Shown in pieces: positions 1 through 8,746 of a stretch of 64,000 bases of DNA. The first letter of the stretch is position 1; the number at the start of each line of letters is the position of its first letter. The translations under genes and the position numbers were made by a program. Source of the DNA: Methylomonas sp. 11b (GTDB taxonomy: Bacteria; Pseudomonadota; Gammaproteobacteria; Methylococcales; Methylomonadaceae); contig NZ_KI911557.1 in NCBI RefSeq assembly GCF_000515215.1, positions 4,149,741 through 4,213,740 of the forward strand, given 5' to 3'. The notes beneath the pieces are model-generated. The model had not been told where the DNA came from. It saw nothing but the letters and a program-made list of their open reading frames with translations, and made no database searches.

Positions 1-983
1 GTGAGTTTTTCGCGGCGGCTGTTGTAAGGCGCATTTATTCGAATCGGCTCATATCGGCTGCTGCCGGAGTCGGCGCCCATTTGTTCCGCACTGCCGGCAC
101 AACGGTTTGACGACAACTGAAACGGCGGCGGCAGGGCGCTGTAATCCTTCAATTGCGAAATATGTTCGCCGAACAGGCCTTTTTCGCTATTGGCAAAGCC
201 CATATCCAACAGATTGCCCATTTGTTCAAAGCGTTCGCCGCTGCTGTGCGCGCCTAATAACACGCCGATCAAGCGGTGGCCGTTGCGTTTGGCCGAGGCG
301 ATCAGGTTGTAGCCGGAGCCGCAGGTAAAACCGGTTTTCAGACCGTCGGCATCCGGATAGCTTTTCAGGATGCGGTTGGTATTGGGCATTACCCGCCCTT
401 TGTAGTTAAATTCCGTCGCCGAAAAATAATGATAATGTTGCGGGAAGTCGCGAATCAAGGCGGCGGACAACAAGGCCAAGTCACGGGCGCTACTGATTTG
501 ACCGTCGTTTGGCAAGCCGCTGGCGTTTTCGAACGAGCTGTTGTACATGCCCAGGGTACGTGCTTGTTGAGTCATCATCGTCGCAAAATTGCTTTCCGTG
601 CCGCCCAACTTTTCCGCCAGTACTACGGCTGCGTCATTGGCGGAACGAGTGGTGACCGCCATGATGGCTTGTTCTACCGTCAAACTTTGGCCGGTGCGCA
701 AACCCAGTTTGGAAGGCGGTTGCGAGGCGGCGTGTTTTGACGCAAACACGGTATCGGTCAGTCGCAGACGGCCATTTTCTAATGCCGAAAGCGTTAAATA
801 GATGGTCATGACCTTGGTCAACGACGCGGGATACCAGCGTTGGGTGGATTCGGTTTCGTGGACCACGCGGCCAGTGTCGGCGTCGATCACGATTGCCGCG
901 TATCTGGCGGCCGCAGGAGCGCTCTGCAACATTAGGCAAGCTAGAGAAAGTAGCGCTAAACGGGTTTTCGGTAGGGTGCTCAA
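1..983 (-). CDS. D-alanyl-D-alanine carboxypeptidase (PBP5/6 type), C-terminus cut by window edge
   Basis: Serine peptidase family S11. It trims the terminal D-Ala from peptidoglycan stem pentapeptides in the periplasm. All three penicillin-binding motifs are visible: SLTK (SxxK, catalytic serine) about 50 residues in, SAN (SxN), and KTG in LKTGFT. The only start that gives a full signal peptide is a TTG at 983; an in-frame TAG lies a short way upstream and a GGAG stands 12 bases before the TTG. The resulting leader (MSTLPKTRLALLSLACLMLQSAPAAA) is a convincing Sec signal. An internal ATG would cut the leader in half. About 327 codons are present and the gene runs off the left edge, so the C-terminal domain cannot be judged. 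The family is certain; which paralogue (DacA, DacC or DacF type) is not. Confidence 0.88.
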   Translation of the reverse strand, partial: MSTLPKTRLALLSLACLMLQSAPAAARYAAIVIDADTGRVVHETESTQRWYPASLTKVMTIYLTLSALENGRLRLTDTVFASKHAASQPPSKLGLRTGQSLTVEQAIMAVTTRSANDAAVVLAEKLGGTESNFATMMTQQARTLGMYNSSFENASGLPNDGQISSARDLALLSAALIRDFPQHYHYFSATEFNYKGRVMPNTNRILKSYPDADGLKTGFTCGSGYNLIASAKRNGHRLIGVLLGAHSSGERFEQMGNLLDMGFANSEKGLFGEHISQLKDYSALPPPFQLSSNRCAGSAEQMGADSGSSRYEPIRINAPYNSRREKL

Positions 984-1031
984 GTTATTACTTTGCTCCA
1001 GATATGTGGCCTAAACATTTGACTGTATTAT

Positions 1032-1934
1032 TTAATCAGAATTATCGATTTCGAAAAAGACCCAATTCACGCGAGGATGGTCGATTTTGATCTGTTTTTC
1101 CATTCCGTTAATTAATTCAACAGCTTCCCCCACGCTCAAATCCGCCAGCAATTCGGCTTTAATCGCCAGCATCACTTGGCTGCCGTGGCTAACAGCCCAA
1201 ATATTCAGCACACGGTTGATACAGCCTTGTTTTTCCAGATAGCTTTGCACTGCATCGCGAATCGTGACATCGGCTTCGCCGAGCAGTAAAGAATGCACTT
1301 CTCGGCCGATTAACACCGCCACTACCACCAACAATGCGCCGATCAACATCGAGCCAACCGCGTCGTAGGCTGAATTGCCGGTAAGCATAGTCAAACCCAG
1401 CATCGCCGCGGCTATCACCAAGCCAAGCAGCGCGGCCAAGTCCTCGCCGATCACCACCATCAATTCGCTGGATTGAGTTTCTTTAAACCATTGCCAAATG
1501 CCCCGTTCGCCACGCTCGTTTTCCATCGCTGCCAAGGCAGCGCGCAACGAAAATCCTTCCAAAACCACGGCGATAGCCAATATCGCCAAAGCCATACCGG
1601 CGTTTTCCACGGTATGCGGTTCGTGATAACGCAACCAACCCTCGTGGATCGAGAATAATCCGCCCACCGAGAATAGCGTAATCGCTACCATCATCGACCA
1701 GATATACGCTTCCCGGCCAAAGCCCATGGGATGGTGCTGCGTTGCTGCCCGCGCCGAGCGTTTCATACCAATAAACAACAAGACCTGATTGCCGCAATCG
1801 GCAAAGGAATGAATGGCTTCCGCCAGCAGCGAGCCGGAGCCGGTCCAGACTGCCGCGCCGGTTTTGGTCAAGGCGATGCCCAGATTGGCGGCGAACGCAT
1901 AAATGATGGCTGAGGCCGAATTACTGTGAGACAT
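1032..1934 (-). CDS. Cation diffusion facilitator family transporter
   Basis: Inner-membrane exporter of divalent metal ions driven by proton antiport (cation diffusion facilitator family, about 300 residues, the usual length). Several hydrophobic helices are followed by a cytoplasmic C-terminal domain. The metal-site signature HSFADCGNQ, with His and Asp spaced as in helix II of the family, lies near residue 45, and a second acidic site (GEDLAALLG) lies in a later helix. The sequence resembles the ZnT9-like branch more than the ZitB/CzcD branch. I take the ATG at 1934 (MSHSNSASA) as the start; 19 further in-frame residues upstream look non-coding. The metal is not predictable from sequence. 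Neighbours give no functional link. Confidence 0.85.
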   Translation of the reverse strand: MSHSNSASAIIYAFAANLGIALTKTGAAVWTGSGSLLAEAIHSFADCGNQVLLFIGMKRSARAATQHHPMGFGREAYIWSMMVAITLFSVGGLFSIHEGWLRYHEPHTVENAGMALAILAIAVVLEGFSLRAALAAMENERGERGIWQWFKETQSSELMVVIGEDLAALLGLVIAAAMLGLTMLTGNSAYDAVGSMLIGALLVVVAVLIGREVHSLLLGEADVTIRDAVQSYLEKQGCINRVLNIWAVSHGSQVMLAIKAELLADLSVGEAVELINGMEKQIKIDHPRVNWVFFEIDNSD

Positions 1935-2083
1935 GAGTGTTGTGCTTTTAAAATCAAGAATTGAGTAGCGACCATTTACGGCAAACGCCACCGAAACGGA
2001 TCGAGTAATTATGCAGATTTTAGATGAGTCGAGCGAATTTGCCGCAAATACTTAGCCGTTACCAGCCATAAACCACAAAGGTG

Positions 2084-3280
2084 TTATCGATTCAGCATTT
2101 GGGGCGATAGCGGCTGGTTTTTTGCGCTGAGCGACTGCCGTTTGGTCGTACGCCGACCGCGACGTTTTTGCAGCCAGCGTATCAGCCCGGTGATAAACAG
2201 TATTGGGCAGACGAGGCCGGAGAATAACACCAGCAATTGGCCGGTCAAACCAAACGCTTCGCCGGTATGCAGCGGATGCAGCCAGTTAATGACGGTATCG
2301 GAGCCGCCAAGCTCATCCGGATTGCTGATGGCCAACACCTGGCCGGAATATTGATCCACCCAGACATTGGTTTTGGGAAAGCGCAGACTGGGTTCGCCGG
2401 CTTGGCGCAGATTGATGCGATAGCTGCCGTTGGTGTCGTGCGGCGTTTCTATCCAGCACAGGCGCGCCTGCGGGAAGCGGGCTTGGCCGACAGCGACGGC
2501 TTGATCCAGGCTGATGCGGGCTGGGTTGTTTTGGGTTATGGCCGATTTTGGCGCGGGCGATGCCTGCAAAGGCGAGAAATAACCTAGTATAGGATTGACA
2601 TATTGCGGAATCTCCAAAGCTACCCCGGTTACCGCCAATACCAGCATCACGATTAAGCTGTAGACGCCCGCCAGTTTATGTAGATCGTAATTTAAGCGTT
2701 CGCGGCTGGCATGTCGCTTTAGGCTCAAAGCGCTCTTTAATTTGTGCAGCGGCGGCCACCACAGATAGACGCCGCTGACCAAGGACATCAGCAACAAGCC
2801 GCCCACGATAGCCATCAATATCTTGCCGGTTTCGTCCAGCAACAATTTGTAATGCAGATCGTAAAGCCAGGTCATCGCAAATTCGCCCCAGAAGCGATTG
2901 GCGAGTACCGAGCCGGTATAAGGATCGACCGACAACATCAGCGGGGCAAAGCCGTGATGCTCGGTTTCTTGCGGCTTATAGTAGCGGGCGGTGATCGCCC
3001 GCTGCGGATCGTCTGGTATTTCCAGCCGCCAGCCGCGTTGCCGGGTAGGTTCTGCCCGGCGCAAGGCTTGAAAAATATCTTCGTAGCTTTGCCGTTGGGG
3101 GCTGGGTTCGGAAATGATCAATTGCGGATTCAGCCACTCGTCCAGATCGATATAAAACACCAATAGACTGCCGGTCAGACCGACCAGCGCGATGATCAGC
3201 CCCAAGGATAAGCCTAGATACAAATGCACGGCCAGCCAAAACTGGCGTCTAGCCTGTTTTTTGCCGGCCGTTAATTTCAT
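2084..3280 (-). CDS. PepSY-associated transmembrane protein of the iron-uptake cassette
   Basis: A 398-residue inner-membrane protein of the PepSY_TM (PiuB-like) family. These are often found beside TonB-dependent siderophore receptors, and some members are ferric-siderophore reductases. Four long hydrophobic segments are visible: near residues 15-38, around 160, around 205, and near the C-terminus (LTGQLLVLFSGLVCPILFITGLI). Between them lie two PepSY-like periplasmic regions and histidines next to the helices that could bind haem. It starts 12 bases after the receptor stop codon on the same strand, so it is almost certainly co-transcribed with the receptor. A role in releasing iron from the imported chelate at the inner membrane is inferred from family and context. 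Confidence 0.83.
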   Translation of the reverse strand: MKLTAGKKQARRQFWLAVHLYLGLSLGLIIALVGLTGSLLVFYIDLDEWLNPQLIISEPSPQRQSYEDIFQALRRAEPTRQRGWRLEIPDDPQRAITARYYKPQETEHHGFAPLMLSVDPYTGSVLANRFWGEFAMTWLYDLHYKLLLDETGKILMAIVGGLLLMSLVSGVYLWWPPLHKLKSALSLKRHASRERLNYDLHKLAGVYSLIVMLVLAVTGVALEIPQYVNPILGYFSPLQASPAPKSAITQNNPARISLDQAVAVGQARFPQARLCWIETPHDTNGSYRINLRQAGEPSLRFPKTNVWVDQYSGQVLAISNPDELGGSDTVINWLHPLHTGEAFGLTGQLLVLFSGLVCPILFITGLIRWLQKRRGRRTTKRQSLSAKNQPLSPQMLNR

Positions 3281-3292
3281 GGTGATGCGAGC

Positions 3293-5638
3293 TTAGTAGT
3301 CGAACTTGACGTTGACGGCGCCGTAGAAGGCAATGCCGTCGCCCGGCGAGAAGAACGGTTGGGCGGTGGCGCCGAAAGTTTCGTCGTACCAAACGTATTC
3401 CCGGCGCGCATCGGTCAGGTTTTTGGCTTGAAATTGCAATTCCACTTCCTTGGTCACCTGATAGCCCAAATCGAGGTTAAGTAGGGCGTATTCCCCGTAT
3501 TGGCCGCGTTGATTGGCTTGATCGACAAAGTAATCGCCTTGGCCGCTGGTCCACAGCGAAGAACGCAATTGCGGCAAAATTTGGTAGTCGATACCGGCCG
3601 AAAACAAATAATTCGGGGTATTGACCACCTGATTGCCGGCGACGTATTCCATAGTGCCAGCCGAAACCACCGGCGGATTGGTGACTTTAGCTTCCTGTAA
3701 AGAGTAGGCCGCCCAAACGCCGACTTTGTCGGTGGGGTAGACCTTGACTTCAATGTCCACGCCCTGGCGCTTGGTGGCACCGATCATCGTCGAATCGACG
3801 CTAGCCAAATTGCGGCTGATTTCGTTGCTGGCGTCTTGTGCCCAATAGGCGACCCGGCCCTCGGCCCAATCCACCGGTTTCAGCTTGACCCCAACTTCCC
3901 AGCCATCGTTCAACGAGGGGCCAATGTTGGCTTGGTTACGGCCGATGAAGGTTGCCTGTCCCAGGCCGACCTGGAAGGTGCGGCCCCAGTTACCGTAAAG
4001 GCTGTAACCTTCGATTGGCGTAATCACCGCGCCGATTTTCGGCTGCGAAATCGTGCCGTAATCGTTCAACGGTGAAGAGCCGAAGGTGGTGCCGGGGCGG
4101 TAGTTGAAAAAGCTGCCGTCGATGATATCGGCACGGTAGCCCGGTGTCAGCTTTAACCATTTGAAGGGTTTGATCACGGCCTGAATGTAGCCGCCGTAGT
4201 TCAAGAAATCCCACTTCTCGTCGTTACGCAAACCGCTGCTACGGCGAACCCGGCTATCGGTCAAATAACGCAGGTATTTGTTCTCCTGCTGCTGGAAATC
4301 GAAACCGGTTTCCAGCGAAAAGTCGTCCAACCAACTGACAACCGGATGGTAGGTTAGCGAGGTCATCGCGCCGTACTGGATTTCATCGCGGTCGCGTTCT
4401 TGCTGCGCCGCGCCTGGACCATAGGTCACGTAACGTTGGTCGTCGAATAAGTTACCGTAAACCTTGGACGACCAGAATAAGGTTTTGCTGAGGTTGACAT
4501 CCAAATGGGTGCTGACTTGACCAACCGTACGTTTGCCGCCGTCGGTGGCATTTCGGGCGAAGGTTTGGGTTTGATTGAGTAACTGTTCCTGGTAAGTCAT
4601 ATAGCCGGGTTCTTGAGCGCCGGCTTCGCTCCAGCGGGCGATCAGACCTATTTTGTATTTTTGGTCGTCCGGGGTGTAAAACCATTTGCCGGAAAAGCTG
4701 TTTTTATCGGTGTCGCTGTGGTCGCGGTAGCCGTCGCTGGCACGATAGGATATTTGATAGTTTTGCGAGAGACCGTCTTTTTCGTAACCCAGCCCGGACT
4801 GGATGTCGTGGGTATTGAAACTGCCGTAACTGAGCCGGCCCTTGGCGTAGTTGCCGCCAGCGGTGGTGTTCATGCTGATGTTACCGGCAAAAGAGTGCAG
4901 GCCGTAGCGGGCGTCGTTGGTACCGCGCACCACTTCAATCGACTCGATGTCCAGCGGAAACAGCGAGTCGATGAAATAGGTGTCGCCACTGTTGGTGTTG
5001 CTGGGAACGCCGTCGATCAGTAATTTGACCGCGTTAACCCGGCCTTCGCCATTGAAGCCGCGAAACGACATTTTTCCGGTCGTAATGCCTTGGCCGAATT
5101 GAGTAACTTGGACGCCGGGCATACGGTGGAATAAGTCGTAGGCCGTCAACACGTTTTGGTCGGCGATCTTATCGGCGTACATGATGTCCACCGAAGTGGC
5201 GATGTCCTTGCTGGTTAATTTTACATTTTCTGCTTGATCACTAACGGTGACCGCACCCAGCTCGAAAATCGAATCGTCCTTGATGGCTTGTGCTTTTGGT
5301 GCTGGGACTTTTTTAACCGCAATTACGCCTTCGCCCACTTGCTCGTACTGTAAGCCGTTCTGACTTAACACTTTTTCCAAGGCCTGTTGTACAGTGTAAT
5401 TGCCCTTCAGCGGCTGGGCTTGCAAGCCTTGCACCACTGAGTCGGCGTATATCAGTTTGGTATTGGTGGACTTTGCCAGGTTCTCCAACGTAGCTGCCAG
5501 CGGCTGCGCGGGAAGGTCTATGCTCGCGCCGGAGCTGTCTGCCGCGCTTGCGTCTATTGAAGCAGCTAGGGCCAAAGCCAGCAGCGGCGCCCGTCGGCGC
5601 GGTTTTTTCTCAGGTGGGGTGTTAAGTTTGCAATCCAT
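3293..5638 (-). CDS. TonB-dependent ferric-chelate receptor with N-terminal signalling (STN) domain
   Basis: A 781-residue outer-membrane receptor of the FecA/FpvA transducer type. The N-terminus carries a signal peptide (ALALAASIDASA), then an STN signalling domain (about residues 40-110; PLAATLENLAKSTNTKLIYA), a plug domain (about 140-265) and a 22-strand-type barrel ending in an aromatic residue (VNVKFDY). The ATG at 5638 is preferred over the one at 5644: a GGAG at 5645-5648 lies 6 bases before 5638 but touches 5644. The STN domain fits the adjacent FecR/FecI pair, which would sense receptor occupancy. The substrate, a ferric siderophore or citrate, cannot be told from sequence. Confidence 0.92.
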   Translation of the reverse strand: MDCKLNTPPEKKPRRRAPLLALALAASIDASAADSSGASIDLPAQPLAATLENLAKSTNTKLIYADSVVQGLQAQPLKGNYTVQQALEKVLSQNGLQYEQVGEGVIAVKKVPAPKAQAIKDDSIFELGAVTVSDQAENVKLTSKDIATSVDIMYADKIADQNVLTAYDLFHRMPGVQVTQFGQGITTGKMSFRGFNGEGRVNAVKLLIDGVPSNTNSGDTYFIDSLFPLDIESIEVVRGTNDARYGLHSFAGNISMNTTAGGNYAKGRLSYGSFNTHDIQSGLGYEKDGLSQNYQISYRASDGYRDHSDTDKNSFSGKWFYTPDDQKYKIGLIARWSEAGAQEPGYMTYQEQLLNQTQTFARNATDGGKRTVGQVSTHLDVNLSKTLFWSSKVYGNLFDDQRYVTYGPGAAQQERDRDEIQYGAMTSLTYHPVVSWLDDFSLETGFDFQQQENKYLRYLTDSRVRRSSGLRNDEKWDFLNYGGYIQAVIKPFKWLKLTPGYRADIIDGSFFNYRPGTTFGSSPLNDYGTISQPKIGAVITPIEGYSLYGNWGRTFQVGLGQATFIGRNQANIGPSLNDGWEVGVKLKPVDWAEGRVAYWAQDASNEISRNLASVDSTMIGATKRQGVDIEVKVYPTDKVGVWAAYSLQEAKVTNPPVVSAGTMEYVAGNQVVNTPNYLFSAGIDYQILPQLRSSLWTSGQGDYFVDQANQRGQYGEYALLNLDLGYQVTKEVELQFQAKNLTDARREYVWYDETFGATAQPFFSPGDGIAFYGAVNVKFDY

Positions 5639-5765
5639 GATCATCTCCTGTTAGTCGTGGGTGGCAATATTTTTTGATTCGCCATACCCCATTAACGAAG
5701 CAGACTGGTCAAACTGGACATTTTTGCGGAATATTTTTTTGAACCCGAAAGCGCACACTTGCTTG

Positions 5766-6722
5766 TTAGCGGCTGTAAAGCACGATGGTTTGCTTTTGGC
5801 GTTGTACGCGGATAGGCAGGATTTTTTCCAGGGCTTGTAGAAACGGCTTGAGATCGGCGCTATTGAAACTGCCGCTCAGGGTTTGTTTGGCCAAAGTAGG
5901 ATCGGCAAACGCAAAACGCACGGCGTGATAACGCTCCAATTCCGCGACGACTTCGGTCAGCGGGGTATGGTCGAACAACAGCTGGCCGTTAAGCCATGCC
6001 GCCACTTGTTCGGGATTGGGTTTTTCGGATTTTTGCCAGTGGCCGTTTGGGTCTATCTTGCGGCTGAAGCCGGCCGGTAAATTTTCGCCAAACCAGCTGC
6101 GGCCGGCGTACAGGGCCACTTCGCCTTCCAGTACCGATACGGCGGTGCCCAAAGCATCGTGCCGCACGTTAAACACGGTGCCGATGTCTTTAATTTGTAG
6201 ATTGCCGGTATGTACGTTAAAAGGGCGCCAAGCCTGATGGGCGACGTTGAACATGGCTTCGCCTTGCTGCAATTCGATCTCGCGGCGCCACCAGGACAGT
6301 CGCACACGCAGTTGTGTGTCTGTATTCAATTGCAGTTGGGAACCGTCGGCCAGCTGCAAGGTTTGCCGTTCGCCAATGCCTGTTTGGTAAACCCTGCTAG
6401 GGGCCTTGAAGTCCAGCCATGCGCCGGTCAATATCGTCGCAAGCAGCAGGCTGCCGGTTAACATTTTGCCGTTTCGCCAGATGCGGGGCCGCGCTGAGCG
6501 TGCGGCACTCAAACCAGCTACCTCGCGGGTTTTTAGCTTATCCAGGTTTCCCCAAAGGCTGGCTATGTCATCGTAAGCCTGCTGATGCGCGGGGTTTTGC
6601 AGAAGCCATTGCGCGAATGCTTGCCGCCGCCTGTCGTTGCAGTATTCGGACTGCAACTCCACAAACCATGTCGCGGCTTGTTTAAGAATCTGTTGTTCTT
6701 GCGAAAGGTTAGGCGCCTTCAT
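5766..6722 (-). CDS. fecR: FecR-family anti-sigma factor / transmembrane sensor
   Basis: A 318-residue sensor that links the STN domain of the receptor to the ECF sigma factor. Residues 10-60 form the cytoplasmic DUF4880 region (ATWFVELQSEYCNDRRRQAF...QAYDDIASLW). A single membrane helix follows around residues 85-105, then a periplasmic FecR domain (GIGERQTLQLADGSQLQLN...VSVLEGEVALY) and an STN-like C-terminal region. The order sigma factor - FecR - receptor on one strand matches classical Fec surface signalling. The start lies 12 bases from the sigma-factor stop. The gene symbol is given as a family label, not as orthology to E. coli fecR. Confidence 0.88.
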   Translation of the reverse strand: MKAPNLSQEQQILKQAATWFVELQSEYCNDRRRQAFAQWLLQNPAHQQAYDDIASLWGNLDKLKTREVAGLSAARSARPRIWRNGKMLTGSLLLATILTGAWLDFKAPSRVYQTGIGERQTLQLADGSQLQLNTDTQLRVRLSWWRREIELQQGEAMFNVAHQAWRPFNVHTGNLQIKDIGTVFNVRHDALGTAVSVLEGEVALYAGRSWFGENLPAGFSRKIDPNGHWQKSEKPNPEQVAAWLNGQLLFDHTPLTEVVAELERYHAVRFAFADPTLAKQTLSGSFNSADLKPFLQALEKILPIRVQRQKQTIVLYSR

Positions 6723-6734
6723 TGATTGGCCGGT

Positions 6735-7250
6735 TTAGTAACGCACGTCGTTGAACATCTGATGGCAGTGCAGCATGGCTTTGACCAATTGGCGTTGCAC
6801 GGTCTTTTCGGAGATGCCCAGTTGTCCGGCGATTTGCGCATAAGTTAATTCGTCGATCTTGCGCAGCAGTAAAATATGTCGGCATTGCCGTGGCAGGCTG
6901 GCGATAGCCAGTAACAGGCGCTCGCATTGCTGGCTAAGAATGGCAAAGTCCTCGGGTTGCATAAGCGGGCAAGTCAGCTCGTCGTCTAAGCCTTGAGTCT
7001 TTGCGCCGCTAAGCTGATGGTGGCGAATAAAGTCTATCGACAGTCGTTCGGCGGTACGAAACAGATAACCGGGCAGATTGTCGGTGTGCGCCAGACTGTC
7101 CTTGCCCAGTAAACGTAAATAAGTCTCCTGACTCAGATCTTGTGCGGCATCGGGGCACTTTACCTTTTGCAGCAAAAAATCGACGATGGCTTCTTTATGA
7201 TTCAGAAATAATTCGGCTATCTGATCGTGCTGGATGGCGATGACGGACAA
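6735..7250 (-). CDS. fecI: ECF RNA polymerase sigma factor, FecI type
   Basis: A 171-residue extracytoplasmic-function sigma factor with region 2 (DAAQDLSQETYLRLL, followed by LFRTAERLSIDFIRHHQLS) and region 4 (LPRQCRHILLLRKIDELTYAQIAGQLGISEKTVQRQLVKA with its helix-turn-helix). It is expected to direct transcription of the downstream receptor operon when the iron chelate binds outside. It is first in the cassette fecI-fecR-receptor-PepSY, all on the minus strand. I see no convincing Fur box just upstream, only an inverted repeat at 7399-7430. Confidence 0.88.
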   Translation of the reverse strand: MSVIAIQHDQIAELFLNHKEAIVDFLLQKVKCPDAAQDLSQETYLRLLGKDSLAHTDNLPGYLFRTAERLSIDFIRHHQLSGAKTQGLDDELTCPLMQPEDFAILSQQCERLLLAIASLPRQCRHILLLRKIDELTYAQIAGQLGISEKTVQRQLVKAMLHCHQMFNDVRY

Positions 7251-7398
7251 GCGACAGGCTCCGGATTTTGTGAAGGGAAGACGGAAATTGCCGCAAGCTG
7301 TGTGCCAATAAACGCAGGCAGCCGGCCAATCCAGGTAATGCTTGGCTGTAAGGTTGTTGATGGCGAGGCGTAGGGGGAAGGATTACATCTAAAACTAT

Positions 7399-7430
7399 GT
7401 CATATAACGCAGTTTCGTGCGGCATATGAC
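7399..7430. promoter_or_regulatory. Inverted repeat upstream of the fecI-type sigma gene
   Basis: GTCATAT (7399-7405) is matched by ATATGAC (7424-7430) with an 18-base spacer, about 150 bases upstream of the sigma-factor start. It could be a dyad operator or part of the promoter region. It does not resemble a Fur box closely, and the assignment is tentative. Confidence 0.25.
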
Positions 7431-7448
7431 CTGGTGTTTCTGCTCAAA

Positions 7449-7604
7449 TCAGCCGCAATGGAAGCTATTTTCGGCAGGAATCGAGGGAAAGTTGTCCTTG
7501 AGCATATCCAGATGCTCGGTCATGCTACATACCATGGCCGTTACTGAAGTATCGACATGAATACTTTCAGCTTTTCCAACCCAGACAGGTTTGTTTTCAA
7601 ACAT
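7449..7604 (-). CDS. Possible small protein of 51 residues, unrecognised
   Basis: A short reading frame, MFENKPVWVGKAESIHVDTS... ending SFHCG, in the otherwise empty 827-base gap between the sigma factor and the TetR regulator. The amino-acid composition looks protein-like, but there is no obvious ribosome site and I do not recognise a family. It may also be the end of a decayed gene. The frame stays open for eight codons upstream of the ATG before a TGA. The rest of 7251-8001 shows nothing I can support. Confidence 0.25.
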   Translation of the reverse strand: MFENKPVWVGKAESIHVDTSVTAMVCSMTEHLDMLKDNFPSIPAENSFHCG

Positions 7605-8001
7605 CGCCAAATCGGCATCGTGGCGTTTTCAGGAGTCCAAAGCCTGGATAAGCCGCCCGTTTGACGTCTTCAGCTTTGCAAGTTTTACGTTAAGAACCTT
7701 GGGTATCTCTGCGGCCGGGCGGTCAATCACAATTTAATATCTATTTGACGTGCGAAGCCAGCCATCGCATGGTGCGGTAGGCGGTCGTTTCAGTAGATGG
7801 GTAAGTCGGTGGCAGGCCCGATTGCCTTACCGACATCTCATCGTTCAGCAATAAGGTATTCGTCTTGGGCGTCGGTTAACTCCTCGGCCTTCAAATTGGC
7901 AGCCAGTGCTTCAGTCAAGCCATTTCCAAAATCTTGCCCAGTAAAGCCGAATAATATCGCTCGGCATTCAAGCTCAAGGTATGCGTCATATTTTAGTTTG
8001 A

Positions 8002-8046
8002 CAATCAATCGATTGATTGATAAATTTAAAATCAATCGATTGATTT
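8002..8046. promoter_or_regulatory. Two perfect 18-bp palindromes: probable TetR operator
   Basis: The 16-bp palindrome AATCAATCGATTGATT occurs twice, at 8003-8018 and 8030-8045. Each copy extends to 18 perfectly paired bases (8002-8019 and 8029-8046). The centres are 27 bp apart, and the second copy ends 31 bases before the TetR start codon. This is the expected form of an autoregulatory TetR operator controlling the regulator and the efflux operon behind it. The DNA pattern is observed; binding is inferred. Confidence 0.75.
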
Positions 8047-8077
8047 ATTTTTCAGCATACACTTTCGCCGAGGCAGC

Positions 8078-8746
8078 ATGGTCACAACCGAAAACTCCGA
8101 AATAGAAACTCACGACGCTCGCAGCCGGCTGGTAATGGCGGCATTGCGGCTATTTGCCGAAAAAGGTTACAAGGCCGCTTCCACGCGGGAAATTTGCGAC
8201 GCGGCGGGGGCAAACATTTCGGCCATCCGCTATTACTTCGGCGACAAGGCCGGTCTATATCGCGCCGCGTTTTTCGAACCGATGGGCGACACGCCTTGCG
8301 GCTCCGATGTCGCCGCCTACGCCGACTTACCGTTAGCCGAAGTGTTGACCCGATTTTTCGGCGAATTCCTCGAACCGTTGAAAAAAGGCGAGGAGCTTGG
8401 GCTCGTGATGAAACTGCACTTCCGGGAGATGATAGAGCCGACCGGCGCCTGGCAACAGGAAATCGATGCGGAAATCAAACCTCAGCATGAAGCCTTGGTG
8501 TCGCTGCTCAAGGAACATTTGGGATTGAGCAGCGTCGACGAGGATTTGCATAGGCTGGCTTTCGCGATGATAGGCATGGCGGTGTATTTTTATGTGGGGC
8601 AAGACGTCATCTCGATGATCTCTCCGCAAATTTTAAATTCCCCACAACACATCGACGTGCTGGCCGAACGTCTGGCCGGCTATGCGTTGGCCATGATAGA
8701 CAGCGAAGCTGCGCGCCGCGCTCGGGATGGCGATCATGAGCAATAA
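8078..8746 (+). CDS. TetR/AcrR-family repressor, CecR (YbiH)-like
   Basis: A 222-residue TetR regulator. The N-terminal helix-turn-helix (RLVMAALRLFAEKGYKAASTREICDAAGANISAIRYYFGDKAGLY, about residues 13-57) is textbook. The C-terminal domain resembles the DUF1956/CerR-type ligand domain of E. coli CecR, which controls an ABC/HlyD drug-export operon. It is first in an operon with three RND efflux genes: its 3' end overlaps the lipoprotein gene by 20 bases. It probably represses its own operon through the palindromes at 8002-8046. An AGG precedes the ATG by about 4 bases. Confidence 0.87.
   Translation: MVTTENSEIETHDARSRLVMAALRLFAEKGYKAASTREICDAAGANISAIRYYFGDKAGLYRAAFFEPMGDTPCGSDVAAYADLPLAEVLTRFFGEFLEPLKKGEELGLVMKLHFREMIEPTGAWQQEIDAEIKPQHEALVSLLKEHLGLSSVDEDLHRLAFAMIGMAVYFYVGQDVISMISPQILNSPQHIDVLAERLAGYALAMIDSEAARRARDGDHEQ

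Noticed and set aside
634..939. Minus-strand 101-codon frame with an ATG within the carboxypeptidase
   Set aside because: It lies in another frame of the gene that shows SxxK, SxN and KTG motifs, so it is a shadow.
7838..8035. Minus-strand frame of 65 codons in front of the TetR gene
   Set aside because: It runs through both operator palindromes and lacks a ribosome site, so it is more likely regulatory DNA.
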